DNA from: Rhynochetos jubatus
Lineage: Eukaryota > Chordata > Aves > Eurypygiformes > Rhynochetidae
Assembly (NCBI GenBank): GCA_027574665.1
Contig: CM050664.1
Span: 17,014,774-17,078,773 of the forward strand
DNA length: 64,000 nucleotides
Direction of reading: 5' to 3'
Part shown: positions 1-13,600 of the stretch, in pieces
Layout: the number at the start of each line of letters is the position of its first letter
Position numbering within the stretch: position 1 is the first letter of the stretch
Made by a program: the position numbers and the translations under genes
Notes under the pieces: model-generated
The model's database searches: none
What the model was told of the DNA's origin: nothing
The model's input: only the letters and a program-made list of their open reading frames with translations

Positions 1-3129
<3,129 letters not shown>

Positions 3130-3130
<1 letters not shown>

Positions 3131-3725
3131 ACCCCCTCACTGTCCCCTGCCTGGGTCCTGTGTGTCCCAGGAGTGACTCCTACGTGTCCCCCGTGTGTCC
3201 CTGGTCTCCAGTGTCCCCTGTCTCCTGAATGTCACCGTGCACACAGCCCCCTCGGTGTTCCCTGTGGCTCCTGTGTCCCCTGCGTGCCTGTGCCATCCTG
3301 TGTCCCGCGTGCCTCCCGTGCCCTCTCTCCTACTTCACCCGTGTTGCGCCGTGTGTCCCGTGCGTGTCCAGTGCCTCCCAAATGTCCCACGTGTGCCTCC
3401 ATGTGTCCCATGCACGTCCCCTGAGTGTCCCCATGTCCCACGCGTGCCCCCCTCTGTCCCCTGTGCGTGTCCTGTGTGCCCTCCACGTGTTCCCTATGCG
3501 TCCCATGCGTGTCCCCGATGTGCCCCGCGTGTGTGTTCCCCACCTCCCATGTGTGCCACTATGTGTTCCGGGCGTCCCACGTGTGTCCCCACGTCCCGTG
3601 TGTTCCCTTTACGTGTCCCGCGCGTGTCCCCACATCATACGTGTGCCCCGCGTGTACTGTGGGTCCCCGCCCACCTCCCACGTGTGCCCCCTATGTGTCC
3701 CGCGCGCGTCCCCTCCCCACCCCAC
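3130..3725. repeat. Degenerate GTGTCCC/CGTGTGCCC simple-repeat array upstream of MCRIP2
   Basis: Roughly 600 bp is built from variants of (C/A)CGTGTGTCCC and CCCATGTGTCCC, about 8-12 bp per unit. It ends about 230 bp before the MCRIP2 start codon. The long overlapping ORFs here are repeat artefacts. Confidence 0.8.
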
Positions 3726-3779
3726 CGTCTCCCACCCTCCCCCCGTCTCCTTCCATCATTTCCCACGCTCGCCGCCGTA

Positions 3780-4660
3780 GGTGCCCCGTTCCCCGCGCCC
3801 CCCCCCCCACCTCGCCGGTCCCGCGCGGCTCCTTTAAGGGCGGGGGCGTGTCGCGGCGGCCGGCCCGGCCCGGCCCGTTAAAGGCCCGGCGAGGGGCGCG
3901 CGCCGCACTCGGGCGGGGGCGGCGGGGCCGGTGCGGGGCCGGTACCGGTACCGCAGGATGTACACGCTGACGCGCGGCCCCAGCAAGCTGGCCACGCAAC
4001 GCCGCACAGGTACCGGGGACCCCGGGGGGGCGGTGCGTGGGTCCCGCTCCGCTCCCCCCGGGGCCGCCCTGACGCCCCGCCGCCGCCCCCCCCTTCCCAC
4101 CCCCACCCCCCCGCAGGTCCGACGCAGCAGGCGGTGGAGAGCAGCAAGCTGGGCGAGCTGCGGGGCCGGCTCCAGCCCGGCGCCTGGCCCCTCGCCAGGT
4201 GAGCCCCGCGGCGGCGGCCGTGACCTTGGGGAAAGGTTACCGGGGCGGCCGGGCCGCGCCGCCGGGGGAGGGGCCGCCGGGGGGGTGGGGGGTGCCCCGG
4301 GGGACGTCGCTCCGTACCCGCCTGCCGGGACGTGCGGGGGGTTGCAGCGCTGCGAGTCGCCGCTCGCTTCCCACGGAGACCGTGCGCTCGTGGCGTGGGG
4401 AGACCGGAATTGGTACCCCCCCCCCCCCCCCCCCGACCCGGTTCGGGCAGAGGCTGTTCCCAAAAAGCACGGGGGAACGGGATCTGGGGCCGTTGGAGCG
4501 GGTCGGGTGCCGGGAAGGGGAGACAGCCGGGGGGCGGTGGGGGGGAATGCTGCCCGCCCCGGGGGGACAGGCCGGGGGGTCCGGGCCTGCGGGCTGGGTT
4601 GTGCAACCCCCCGGCGGGCCCCGGCGGAGGCACCGGTTGCACAAACGCCGTGGCTGAACC
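3780..4660 (+). promoter_or_regulatory. CpG-island promoter of MCRIP2
   Basis: Very CpG-dense DNA covers the MCRIP2 first exon. A GC box (GGGCGGGGGCGTG, about 3838-3850) lies some 110 bp upstream of the ATG. Imperfect TTTAAGG/TTAAAGG elements are present but no canonical TATA box. A 19-C homopolymer sits at 4416-4434, within intron 2. Confidence 0.6.
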
Positions 4661-7040
4661 GGGCCCGGTGTGTCAGCGCCCGGTCCCGGGGCTGGCAGGT
4701 CCCGGCCCTCGCTGAGTGGGGGGCCCGCGGTGGGGCTTGGAGGTTGCTCTGTGTCCCTGAATGGGGGGGAGGGAGGGGGCTTTTGGGTGCAACGCCCAGC
4801 TTCTAGCAGAACTAACTGGAGCTAGTGGGGTGCTGGGGGGATGCTCGGGGGGGTGCTCGGGGGGTTGCTCAGCAGTTGGGGGGTTGCTCAGCAGCTGGGG
4901 GGGTGCTCGGGGGGTTGCTCAGCAGCTGAGGGGTGCTGGCTTCCCTTAGGGGTGCTTGGGAAGCTGGAGCAGTCCCAGCCTGGCCCAGCGCAGCTCCGCT
5001 GCCGAGGGCTGTGGGCCCGTCGGACTCTGCCCGTTTCCTCCAGCTTCCCGGGGCGGCTGAGAACCCCCCCGGCTGCCCCCTCCCTGACAGCTCCCACTAA
5101 CCCGCCGCTCACCCCAGGCAGGTGGGTCGGGCCCGGGCTGGGGTGCACAGGGGTGCCTGCCCCGTGCCCCCCGCCACGTGCGGGTTGGGGTGCGTTACCC
5201 TGCCCCAGGCTCTGCCCGCGGATCGGGCAGGGGCTGCCTGCGCTCGCCTGCCCCGCAAACCGTAACGTCTGCGTTCCCGGGGCCACTTAGACTTTGTCCC
5301 ATGAGAAACGTGGCTGTTGCCGACACGTCCCCGCTCCGAAGCTGGGCAGAAAAGCCAAAATACTGAGGTTTTGCACAGAATGTGCCCACAAGTCCCATCC
5401 CAAACCTTTCCCTTGGCCCTGCCCAGTTTCGCCCTTTCCAGGCTGGGGCAGGGTTAAGTGCGCTGCTCTCCCCATCCCAGCTCCGAGGAAGCCTGACCTG
5501 CTCCCACTCAGCAGAGTGGCCCATCCCCCTGCCCAGCACCGAATGATTTCACTTCCATTTTCCTGGTATTTCAGCAATTTTGGTGGCAAATATTTTTATT
5601 TTAGGGACTTCGCTTGGTGCCAGGGCTGGAGGATGGGTGGGAGATGCGCAGCATGTGCTTTTTCCCTGGGGAGCTACCCTTGCTTTCACCCCTCTCTATG
5701 CAGGGACCCCCCTCTCCCAGGGGACTGGGTCCCTTTTGGTCCCCTCCCTTGGGGACAGCACTGAGCAGGGCTGACTGGCTGCAACCGTGCACACTGTGGG
5801 GCAACCTGGGGTATCCAAACAACCCCTGTCCTTGCGCCAAACTGTGGTGGGAAGAGCTGCCTGCCCCCCCTCACCTCCCCCTGCCTTCCTTTAGCAGCCC
5901 AGCCCAGAAACTCGTCTTCAACAGAGTGAACGGGAAGAGGCCGCAGGTTCTGCCGCAGCAGGTCTTGGCCCCCGAGGAGAGCTACACGCTGGCCCATGAG
6001 GAGAATGTCCGCTTCATCTATGAAGGTGAGAGCAGAGGGTCCCTGGGGGTGGGCACCCACTTGCCATTGGGTCTGGGGGAGGGCAGAGGACATGGGGGGG
6101 CCTTCCTGAGGCAGCAGCATTGTGCTGGGGACCTCAGTGAGGGATGGGGTCCCCAGCCTGGGCAGCTGCCCTCCCTTGCACCAGCTCCTGCTCCTCTACT
6201 GCAGCCCTCCCCCATCCCGGGCTGGGGAATCCCTGTCCCAAACCTGTCCCCTGCCTGTTTCCAGCCTGGCAGCAGGTAGAGCAGCAGCTGGATGGCAGCC
6301 GGAGTGGGGACAGCGCCTGCGGCCCTGTGCAGTACGTAGAGAAAAACCCCAATCCTGGACTGAAAAGTAAGTGGGAAGCAGTTGTGGCACTCGGGTGCAT
6401 CAGGCTCATGGGTGCAGTGAGCTGGTGTGGGCTCAACAGGGCTGCGATGGGAGGGTGATGTGCCAGAGGGCCTGGGTTGGGTCTGTCCTGCCAGTGCTGA
6501 GGCTGCTTGGGGGGTGCTGGGGACAGTTGGCCCTGGGCACTGTGGTGGGGGTGTCCCACCATGCTCCATCGGAGGGGCCCAAGCAAGCAGGATGCCTGGT
6601 TGAGGACTTCTGGAAATCGCACCTCCTCCAGGTGGGCTCAGCATCATGCTGGAGAGCAGCCCCCTGGATCCTGCCTCTCCTAGGGCCAAGCAGGACCAAG
6701 CCAGAGCGCAGCAGGGACAGGGTCAATGTGCTTCTCTGGTGGCAGCTGTGCACGGTGTCTGGGAGCTCCTGCAGTAGCTGAGGAGTCCCCGAGAAGGTCC
6801 CTGTAAACCCAGTCTGGCATTTTGGGGGCAGGGCACAGGGGTGGGGGAAGTCTTGGGGTGTCATTTTTTTCCAGTGGCAAATGGTATGGCTCAAGGGGAG
6901 CACCCGGAACTCTGCTCCCTGCTCCAGCTGCTCTGCTATGCTCTCCTCTCTCCCTCCCCTCTCTTTCAGACTTCGTTCCCATCGACCTGGAGGAGTGGTG
7001 GGCACAGCAATTTCTGGCCAAAATTGAAAACTGCTCGTAA
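3958..7040 (+). CDS. MCRIP2: MCRIP2 (FAM195A), MAPK-regulated corepressor-interacting protein 2
   Basis: Five coding exons: 3958-4009, 4117-4198, 5895-6025, 6265-6366 and 6970-7040, totalling 438 nt (145 aa; human is 160). All introns are GT-AG and phases close. The protein opens MYTLTRGPSKLATQRRTGPTQQ, contains KLVFNRVNGKRP and the conserved SYTLAHEENVRFIYEAWQQV, and ends VPIDLEEWWAQQFLAKIENCS, all hallmark MCRIP blocks. The shortening is in the low-complexity linker after residue 30. From family knowledge, the small, largely disordered MCRIP proteins bind DDX6-containing RNP/stress-granule complexes, and the paralogue MCRIP1 releases the corepressor CtBP on ERK phosphorylation; that this orthologue behaves likewise is inference. 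Exon 3 begins at a TAGCAG tandem acceptor. Divergent from METTL26 and convergent with ABCA3. Confidence 0.96.
4825..4935. repeat. G-rich tandem repeat in MCRIP2 intron 2
   Basis: Units of the type GGGGGGTTGCTCAGCAGCTG and GGGGGGGTGCTC alternate about five times. The plus strand has many runs of six or seven G, a sequence type that favours G-quadruplexes in the transcript. Confidence 0.75.
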
Positions 7041-7416
7041 AAGGGAAGAAAGGTTTGGATTGTGGGTTTTCTTTGAGAAACAAAGCCGAGAGCATCTGGT
7101 CAGAACCCAGTATCAGTGGCATTTTAGAACCACGTTTTTAAAAGATGACTGAAATCAAGTGACCCACGCTGCAAGGCCAGCGGGACCGGACCACAGCCAT
7201 GCCTGGCCGCGCACCCCTCCCTGCGCCCGGCGTTGGAGGAGCAACGTGCGGCTCCAGCCAGGATTCCTTAAGTGCCAGTTCTCGGACCGCTGCAGCTCCT
7301 GCAGCCTCCAGCTCCCAGGGACACTGCGGTGCCATGCTGGGGATGTGGGAGCGGATCCCTTGCTGTGGCCATGGCCACGGGGAGGTTGGCGGGGTGCTGT
7401 AGCAGGACCGCCAGAC

Positions 7417-7422
7417 AATAAA
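7417..7422 (+). terminator. MCRIP2 polyadenylation signal
   Basis: AATAAA lies 377 nt after the MCRIP2 stop codon, followed by GT-rich sequence. It is the first canonical signal downstream, giving a 3' UTR of about 0.4 kb. Confidence 0.7.
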
Positions 7423-7440
7423 GCGCTGAAACTGCCAGTG

Positions 7441-8080
7441 GAGAGGCGCTTGTGGGATGGGGAGGGGGTGTTGGCAGGAGGGTTGGAGGCTGGGCTGCAG
7501 CATCCCGGCATGGAGCCGGGCATCCCTGTTGAGGGGGTACTCAGGCCCAAGTCCTGGCTGAGTGGGTACCATGCCCCCTGGAGGCAAAGGGCTTGGAGCA
7601 TCTCCCCGTCTTCCTTGGAGCTACATCCTTGTCCCAGTGTTGCCTGACCTTTGGGCTGGGGCTGCCTTGGGTGTATGGGAGTGGAGGGGGGACATGCGGG
7701 CAGGGGGCTGAGCACCCTGACTGTGGGTCAGAGCCAGGCTGCAGCATGGAAGGGGTAAAGCCGCAGGAATGTGGGTACCAGGGCCAGTCCCCCTTGACAT
7801 TGCTTGGAGAAAAGCCGTTTTGAGCCTCAAGGTTCTCCCCCTTGCCCATGGCTGGTGGGGTGCAGTAAGGAGGTGAGAGAGGGTGGTTGTGGCTGCCTGT
7901 GGTGGGGAACCCCCAGTTGTACTCCCAGAGGCACCTGGCACGCAATTCCCTCAGCTCCTGGGATTTTCCAGGTCTGGTTTTGGAGGACACCCTCCTTGCC
8001 CCATGTGTGTCCGTGTTCCTTGAGCCCAGCAGGGCTGGAGCTGCTCTGACTCCAAAGGAGGCCAGGAAACACTGACTGGA
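7441..8080. other. Short gap between the convergent ends of MCRIP2 and ABCA3
   Basis: No gene, repeat family or regulatory motif was recognised in this roughly 640-bp gap. Confidence 0.5.
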
Positions 8081-8094
8081 AAAAAAAAAAAATC

Positions 8095-8100
8095 TTTATT
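8095..8100 (-). terminator. ABCA3: ABCA3 polyadenylation signal (candidate)
   Basis: TTTATT on the plus strand reads AATAAA on the minus strand and is followed on that strand by a T-run. It is the first canonical signal past the ABCA3 stop codon. Confidence 0.55.
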
Positions 8101-9782
8101 CCTATGTTGGGAACAACCACACTGCAGCCAGAGGGGAGCAGCTGCTGCCTGGGACCCATGATGCTTCTCCCACAGCCTGTGGCCACCTGGAAAGCCAGAG
8201 CATTGCCAGCAGCAGCCAGGACCCTGCCACCACAGAACCTGGCTGACCGTGAGCAGCAGAACCTGTCCGAGCGGTCCCGGTCCTGCCCCCGGGCCGGTGC
8301 CACTTGGCAACGCGGCTGTAACTGCAACGGAGTGAGCAGCACCATGCACAGCCAGCACCAGAGGGTGGTTACAGCGCTGCGAGACCGAGAGACGCTGCCT
8401 TGGTAAGACTACCCTTGACTCTACCACTGGCACTGTGGGGGTTATGCTGGCTCTGTGCCACCCAACTGAGGACCAAGCCTTGCAGGGGGGTCACTGGTAC
8501 CCCAACAGGACATGTGTTGGGGGTCCCAGCTGTCCTGCCTGCTGCCGCTGTCCTCAGGGTGCTGCCAGCCTGTGGTACCTGGTGTAAGACCACACTGCAC
8601 TTTGGCATCTAGCCCTCCCCCTCCAGCCCCTTTCCCACTGCTCCCCATCCCAGGCAAAGCTCTGCTGCATCCTGCTAGATCTCCCCTTCCAAAAAAACCC
8701 CAGTTACTGGGGTCCCAGCACTTTCCTGGTGGCACCAGGCCCTGTCCCACCAGCAAACACACCCCCTTCCCCTTTTTCTCGCACAGCTGCTGCCCCCAGG
8801 AAGGTCACCAGTGCTGGGGTTTTCCCAAGCATGGTGCACCCAGCAGGGGCTGGCCCTGCTGCCTGCAGGGATGCTCCTGGGGAGGAAACCCTCCCTGCCA
8901 GCAGCTCCGAAGGGCTCTGAGGTGTCCCAGGGATGCCATTCACCTGCTGGCTGCTTACTAATAAAAACACACATCGTTAAGATCCAGGGAAATTCTTAGT
9001 AACATGATGCACCATCGTTTTGAACAACAACATTAGGCAAAGGGGAGGGGAAAAAAAAAAAGTAACAGGAAAGGATGAGTCAGTCACAGAAATGAACAAA
9101 AACCCAACCCAAAAATATAACCCAACCCCTGACAATGCAATCACGAGAAGGGAATCAGCACCCCTCGCCATAAATATTAATTCATTTAGTTATGTGCAAT
9201 TGTGTGTATTACTATAGTGCAAATAGCTCTGCATTGATCGCGGAGCAGCCGGCCCAAAGGGGACTGCCCCCAGGTGACACAGGGACTAGTTAAGGACAGA
9301 CAAGAATCAACACGGATTTAAAACAAACGAATGAATAAAAGCAACCCAACCACTGGGAAACGCTGAAAGAAATCCCAGTTGCTGCCTCCGCCTGGGTGCA
9401 GGCAGTGCACCTTGGCTCCCTGCCTGCCGCCGGAGCAGTGCGGAGGGGATGTGGGATGGACATGCTCTGGTCGGAGCTGTGCAGGGTGTAGGGAGAGCAC
9501 AGCAGGACATGGGCACAGCGAGCATCGCTGGCCTTCAGAATCGGTCCTGCGGCAGCACCGTGCGCTCAGGGCAGTGCTGCTGCTTAAACCTTTCAATGGA
9601 TGCAGTGGGGAGGCCAGCAGCATCCCCAGGCCCCCTGCGACACCCCTCACCCACCCCACCGAGCCCAGCAGCATCTCCAGGCCCTGCGCGCCTGGCACCC
9701 ACCGCTGCCCTCAGCCCGAGCTTGGCTCTGCAGCCACCCCCATCGTGCTGTACCACGGGCCGAGCTCCGGGCATTCCTCCAG

Positions 9783-9861
9783 CGGAGGGTGTCCCTGCCC
9801 ATGGCAGCGGGGTTGGAACGAGATGATCTTTAAGGTCCCTTCCAACCCAAACCGTTCTATG
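9783..9861 (+). mobile_element. CR1 3'-end fragment (about 80 bp)
   Basis: GGAGGGTGTCCCTGCCCATG, then GGTTGGAACGAGATGATCTT and CCTTCCAACCCAAACCGTTC match the terminal part of CR1 non-LTR retrotransposons. It is antisense to ABCA3, inside its 3' UTR. Confidence 0.85.
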
Positions 9862-10041
9862 AACACATCCTCCCTCCTGCCCAGTGCTGGCACCCTGCAG
9901 CGCTCCGCCAGCTCCAGGGGACAGGCTTGTCCCCCACCCACAGGAACAGCGTCTTCCAAGAGGTTAGAGACGGAGCGTCCTCGGTGCCACGCAGGGGCGG
10001 GACGAGAGGCTCGCCCTGTCCCCTCCAGCCAGCCACAAAGT

Positions 10042-10111
10042 GCTTCTAAGGGCAACCACAGCGCATCCTGATTAACGCTTCTAAGGGCAACCACAGCGCA
10101 TCCTGATTAAC
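10042..10111. repeat. Perfect 35-bp tandem duplication
   Basis: Positions 10042-10076 and 10077-10111 are identical (starting GCTTCTAAGGGCAACC and ending CTGATTAAC). Confidence 0.95.
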
Positions 10112-10635
10112 CCAGCGAAGGGGTCGGCTCTAAGCTATTTGACAGCCTCCTGTAAAACCACGAGCAAACCACCGAACGACACACGGCGACATGCGGGCCA
10201 AGACCACGAAGCAGCGTCCCGATGGGCAAGGGAAGAGGGGTACAGGGGGAGCGCAGTGCGGTTTGGGGACAGCATCCCGCTCCCCCTGCACCAGCCCCAT
10301 CCCTAACACCCATCCCCACCCATCCAGGCTTCCTCCTGCTTTTTGGGCTTTGTGTTTTTTGCTGTATGGACGGGAACGAAGGCTGGAGAGTGGAAGTGTC
10401 ACATGCACACGCGCACACTCACACACGGACCCGCGCCGGCACGCGATGCACACGCACCTCTTGCGTTCCCGACGGCAGAAGGTACGACACCATCCTCTCC
10501 CCCCTCCCCAGTGAAAAGTTTCTTACATTTATACATTATTTAAGACACGCTGATATATAAATTACTGTCTCTATATATACTATGTATAGGCAGCAGGGCC
10601 AGTCCGTGACGAAGGGCACCAGTGGCGGCTTCTGC

Positions 10636-13600
10636 TCATTTCCCTCTGTCCTCTGTGTAGTGCTGGAAGCGAGTGAAGCTCATGAAGACTTGCTCCAGGG
10701 ATATCTGGCTCACCGAATAGTCTTCCAAGCGATACTTCTCTTTGGCTTTCTCCAAGGCCCCGAAGACCTGCAAGGGACAGCACGGCAGTTACTGCGGGGT
10801 ACCTCGGCTGCGGGAGAACCCCGGCAGGTTGCGACTGAGAAAGCAGAGGAAGCTTTTTCCACCAGGGAGACCCAGGGGAAGCAAAATCTTCCCTGGCAGG
10901 AAGGTGGTGGGAAGCCAGGAAGATGGATTATTTACCTGACCCCTTTCAAAACCATGTTTTATATATATTTTACATATATACATGATAGACATAGATATAT
11001 CTATATATCTTCCTGGGCTGGGATCCCAGCCCAAGGTTTCTGCTCAATCTACTATATGTATTGTATATATATTATATATTTACACACCAGTGCCACACCC
11101 CCAGCAGGGAGATGCAGGGCAGTAAGGATGCAGCTACCAAAGACACCCCCTCCAGCACCCTCCTGCCGCAGAGCTTTCATGAAATATGTTGAGACATACA
11201 AGAAAAAGAGCAAAATCAGCTCTTGCTCCCCATGGAGACCCTGCTTTGCTTCGGAGGGCTGCAGGCAAGGGCAGCCAGCTGGGCAGGGGGATGGAGCGGT
11301 CCTGGCTCAGCACGCACCCTGCATCCCGGGTGCTCACACACCAGCCATACATATATATGCAGGTGATGTGTATGAGCCAGGACTTGGGAAAGGGGAAAAT
11401 AACTTTTTAATTTGCCTTTTTTAATAATCACCTGGTTTTTGGACAAAGAGTGGGTCCGGAAGAAAAGGAAGATGAGCTGAGCGTGAAAGCAAAGCATGAA
11501 AAGCATGCAATGGGCAGGAATTGAGCCCCTCCGGCAAAGGGTGGGATGTGCTCCAGCACCCCCTTACCTGTGCCCAGCTGAGGTTCTTGTTGGTCAAGTG
11601 ATAATGTACCATGCCTTGGTGCTCGTGCTTCAGGACGCTGCCTGGGAGAGACAAGCAAGGAAAGGCTCCGAGTTAGGACATGCACTGAAGCTCACGAGCA
11701 GCATCCTGCCCGCCCTCGAAGGACAACCGCTCCAGCAGCTCGTGGTACCTGGGAAGGTCTTCTCCACAAAAGCCTTGAAGGCCTGCAGCTCGCCTTCCTC
11801 CTCACTCCGCGTCTTGGCCAGCAAGGTGTAGCCGCTGCCAAACTTGCTTTTGAGGTGCTGGGGGCTGCCCAGGCATTTGAACTGCCCGTTCACCATGATG
11901 GCCAGCCGCGTGCACAGGGCCTCGCACTCCTCCATGCTGCAGGACAGAAGAGGACTTGTTCAGCAGGGCAGGAGCACCGAGACAGAGCAGCAGAAGCTTC
12001 TGGGAAGGGGCTAGAGGTGGATTTCCTCCTCTCTGGGCTTTCAGACAAGGGATATTTGGGTAAAGCCAGCTGCTGCCAGCTACAAGCAGTGCCCACCCAC
12101 CAGGCTCTGCAGGTGGGTCCCATCCCTTGGACCCACCACCCTCCTGCCCATCTCTCATGCCAAACCCTGCCCGGACACCTGTGGGAGGTGAAGATGATGG
12201 ATTTGCCACACTCCCGTGTCCGTGTCACTGCATCCCAGAGCAAACGCCGGGCCACAGGGTCCATGCCAGTGGAGGGCTCATCCAGGAAGATCACGGGGGG
12301 ACCACCGATGAGGGCAATGCCAGCGCTCAGCTTCCGCTTGTTACCACCGCTGCGGAGGGAGACGGGAATGGGGACAGAGAGCTGATATGAGCACAGGGAG
12401 AGCCCTGCAAGACAAGGGGCAGAGGGGACGGGGTGCCTCCACATCTCCTCTCACCTGTAGGTCCTCACGAGCTTGTCGGCATGGGGCTCCAGCAGCAGCC
12501 CCCTCAGCATGTTCTCCACGCAGCTGCCAATGTAGCGCTCGGGGATGCCCCGCAGCCGGGCGTACATGCTCAGGGTCTCGCGGCCCGTCATGTGGTCCAG
12601 GAGGGCATCGAACTGTGGGCAGTATCCGATCCTCTGCTGGACCTTGGGGCAAGAGAAACCCAACAGGGATTAGCTCACAGGCAGGTGTCTGCAGGGAGGT
12701 GTTCAAGCCAGAAGGTGCCCTGGCACCTACAGGGCTCTTTTGCACCTCTGCAAGGTTTCTGCTCAGGGTGACGGGGACTGAGCTGGAGCTGCAGAACTGC
12801 AAGTGAAACAAGAGGGAAATCTGCCCGTCGCTGGAGCAGCCGGTCTGGCAGGGATGGACACACACAGCGTGCCTCGGGACAGCAACTGCGTGGTCTCTCT
12901 TGTGTTTCCCAAGCTGGTTCCTCACTGTGAGGGGCCATTTCAGGTGGGCTAGGCTCTCAGGAGAGTGTGGGAGGGTCTGTACATTCCCCATATCCTGGCA
13001 TCCTCTGGCAACAAGAGTCCAACAGAAGTCAGAATCCCACAGGAGGAAGCAAGCAGGACTGCTTCCAGGGCAGCCGCTCCCCCTGTTCTCCTTGCCTGAC
13101 GTTGTCCGGGGTGGCAGAGGTACCCAAGGACTGAACTGAAAGCCTGACCCCTGCTCATCTCTTACTTTTCCAAAGAGAGTGGGCAATTCCCAGCAAGGAG
13201 ACCTCTAGCAGGGGTCTGGAAAGGTTTGACCTGCTTGTTTTAGAAAGATCATCATCCAGCTGTGATCACTGACACATTTTTCACATTTCCGACTACAGAC
13301 CTAAGCCCTTTGATGAAGGGTTTGCCACCTTCGCAAGGTTTGGCAGCCATCTGTTTCATCTGGGGTCCTAGTGGAGAGGGGACTGCTTCCAGGCGGCCCG
13401 ACAAGGACGCGACATCCCTGGGATATGACATTCACCCCTGGCAACTGCCACCGTGTCCTCCTCAGAGGTACTTGCAAGGTGGCCCAGCCCAGGCGGACCT
13501 GGGACTGTTTGTAACGCTGCCCTGCACCCCTGCAGCCCTCGGTACCTTCTTGATGTTGGCCAGAATGCTGTGACCATCCACAAAGGCATCCCCCGACGTG

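Larger units (their letters stand above)
8081..10635 (-). other. ABCA3: ABCA3 3' UTR (inferred)
   Basis: From the ABCA3 stop codon the minus strand runs about 2.5 kb before the first AATAAA (plus-strand TTTATT, 8095-8100). I infer that this is the 3' UTR. It contains an AT-rich block right after the stop (10520-10590), a perfect 35-bp tandem duplication (10042-10111), an antisense CR1 tail (9783-9861) and an AT-rich stretch at about 9020-9240. A shorter UTR using a non-canonical signal cannot be excluded. Confidence 0.55.

Noticed and set aside
3195-3970. Long Cys/Pro/Val-rich ORFs upstream of MCRIP2
   Set aside because: All three plus frames are open because of the GTGTCCC repeat; composition follows the repeat and nothing is conserved.
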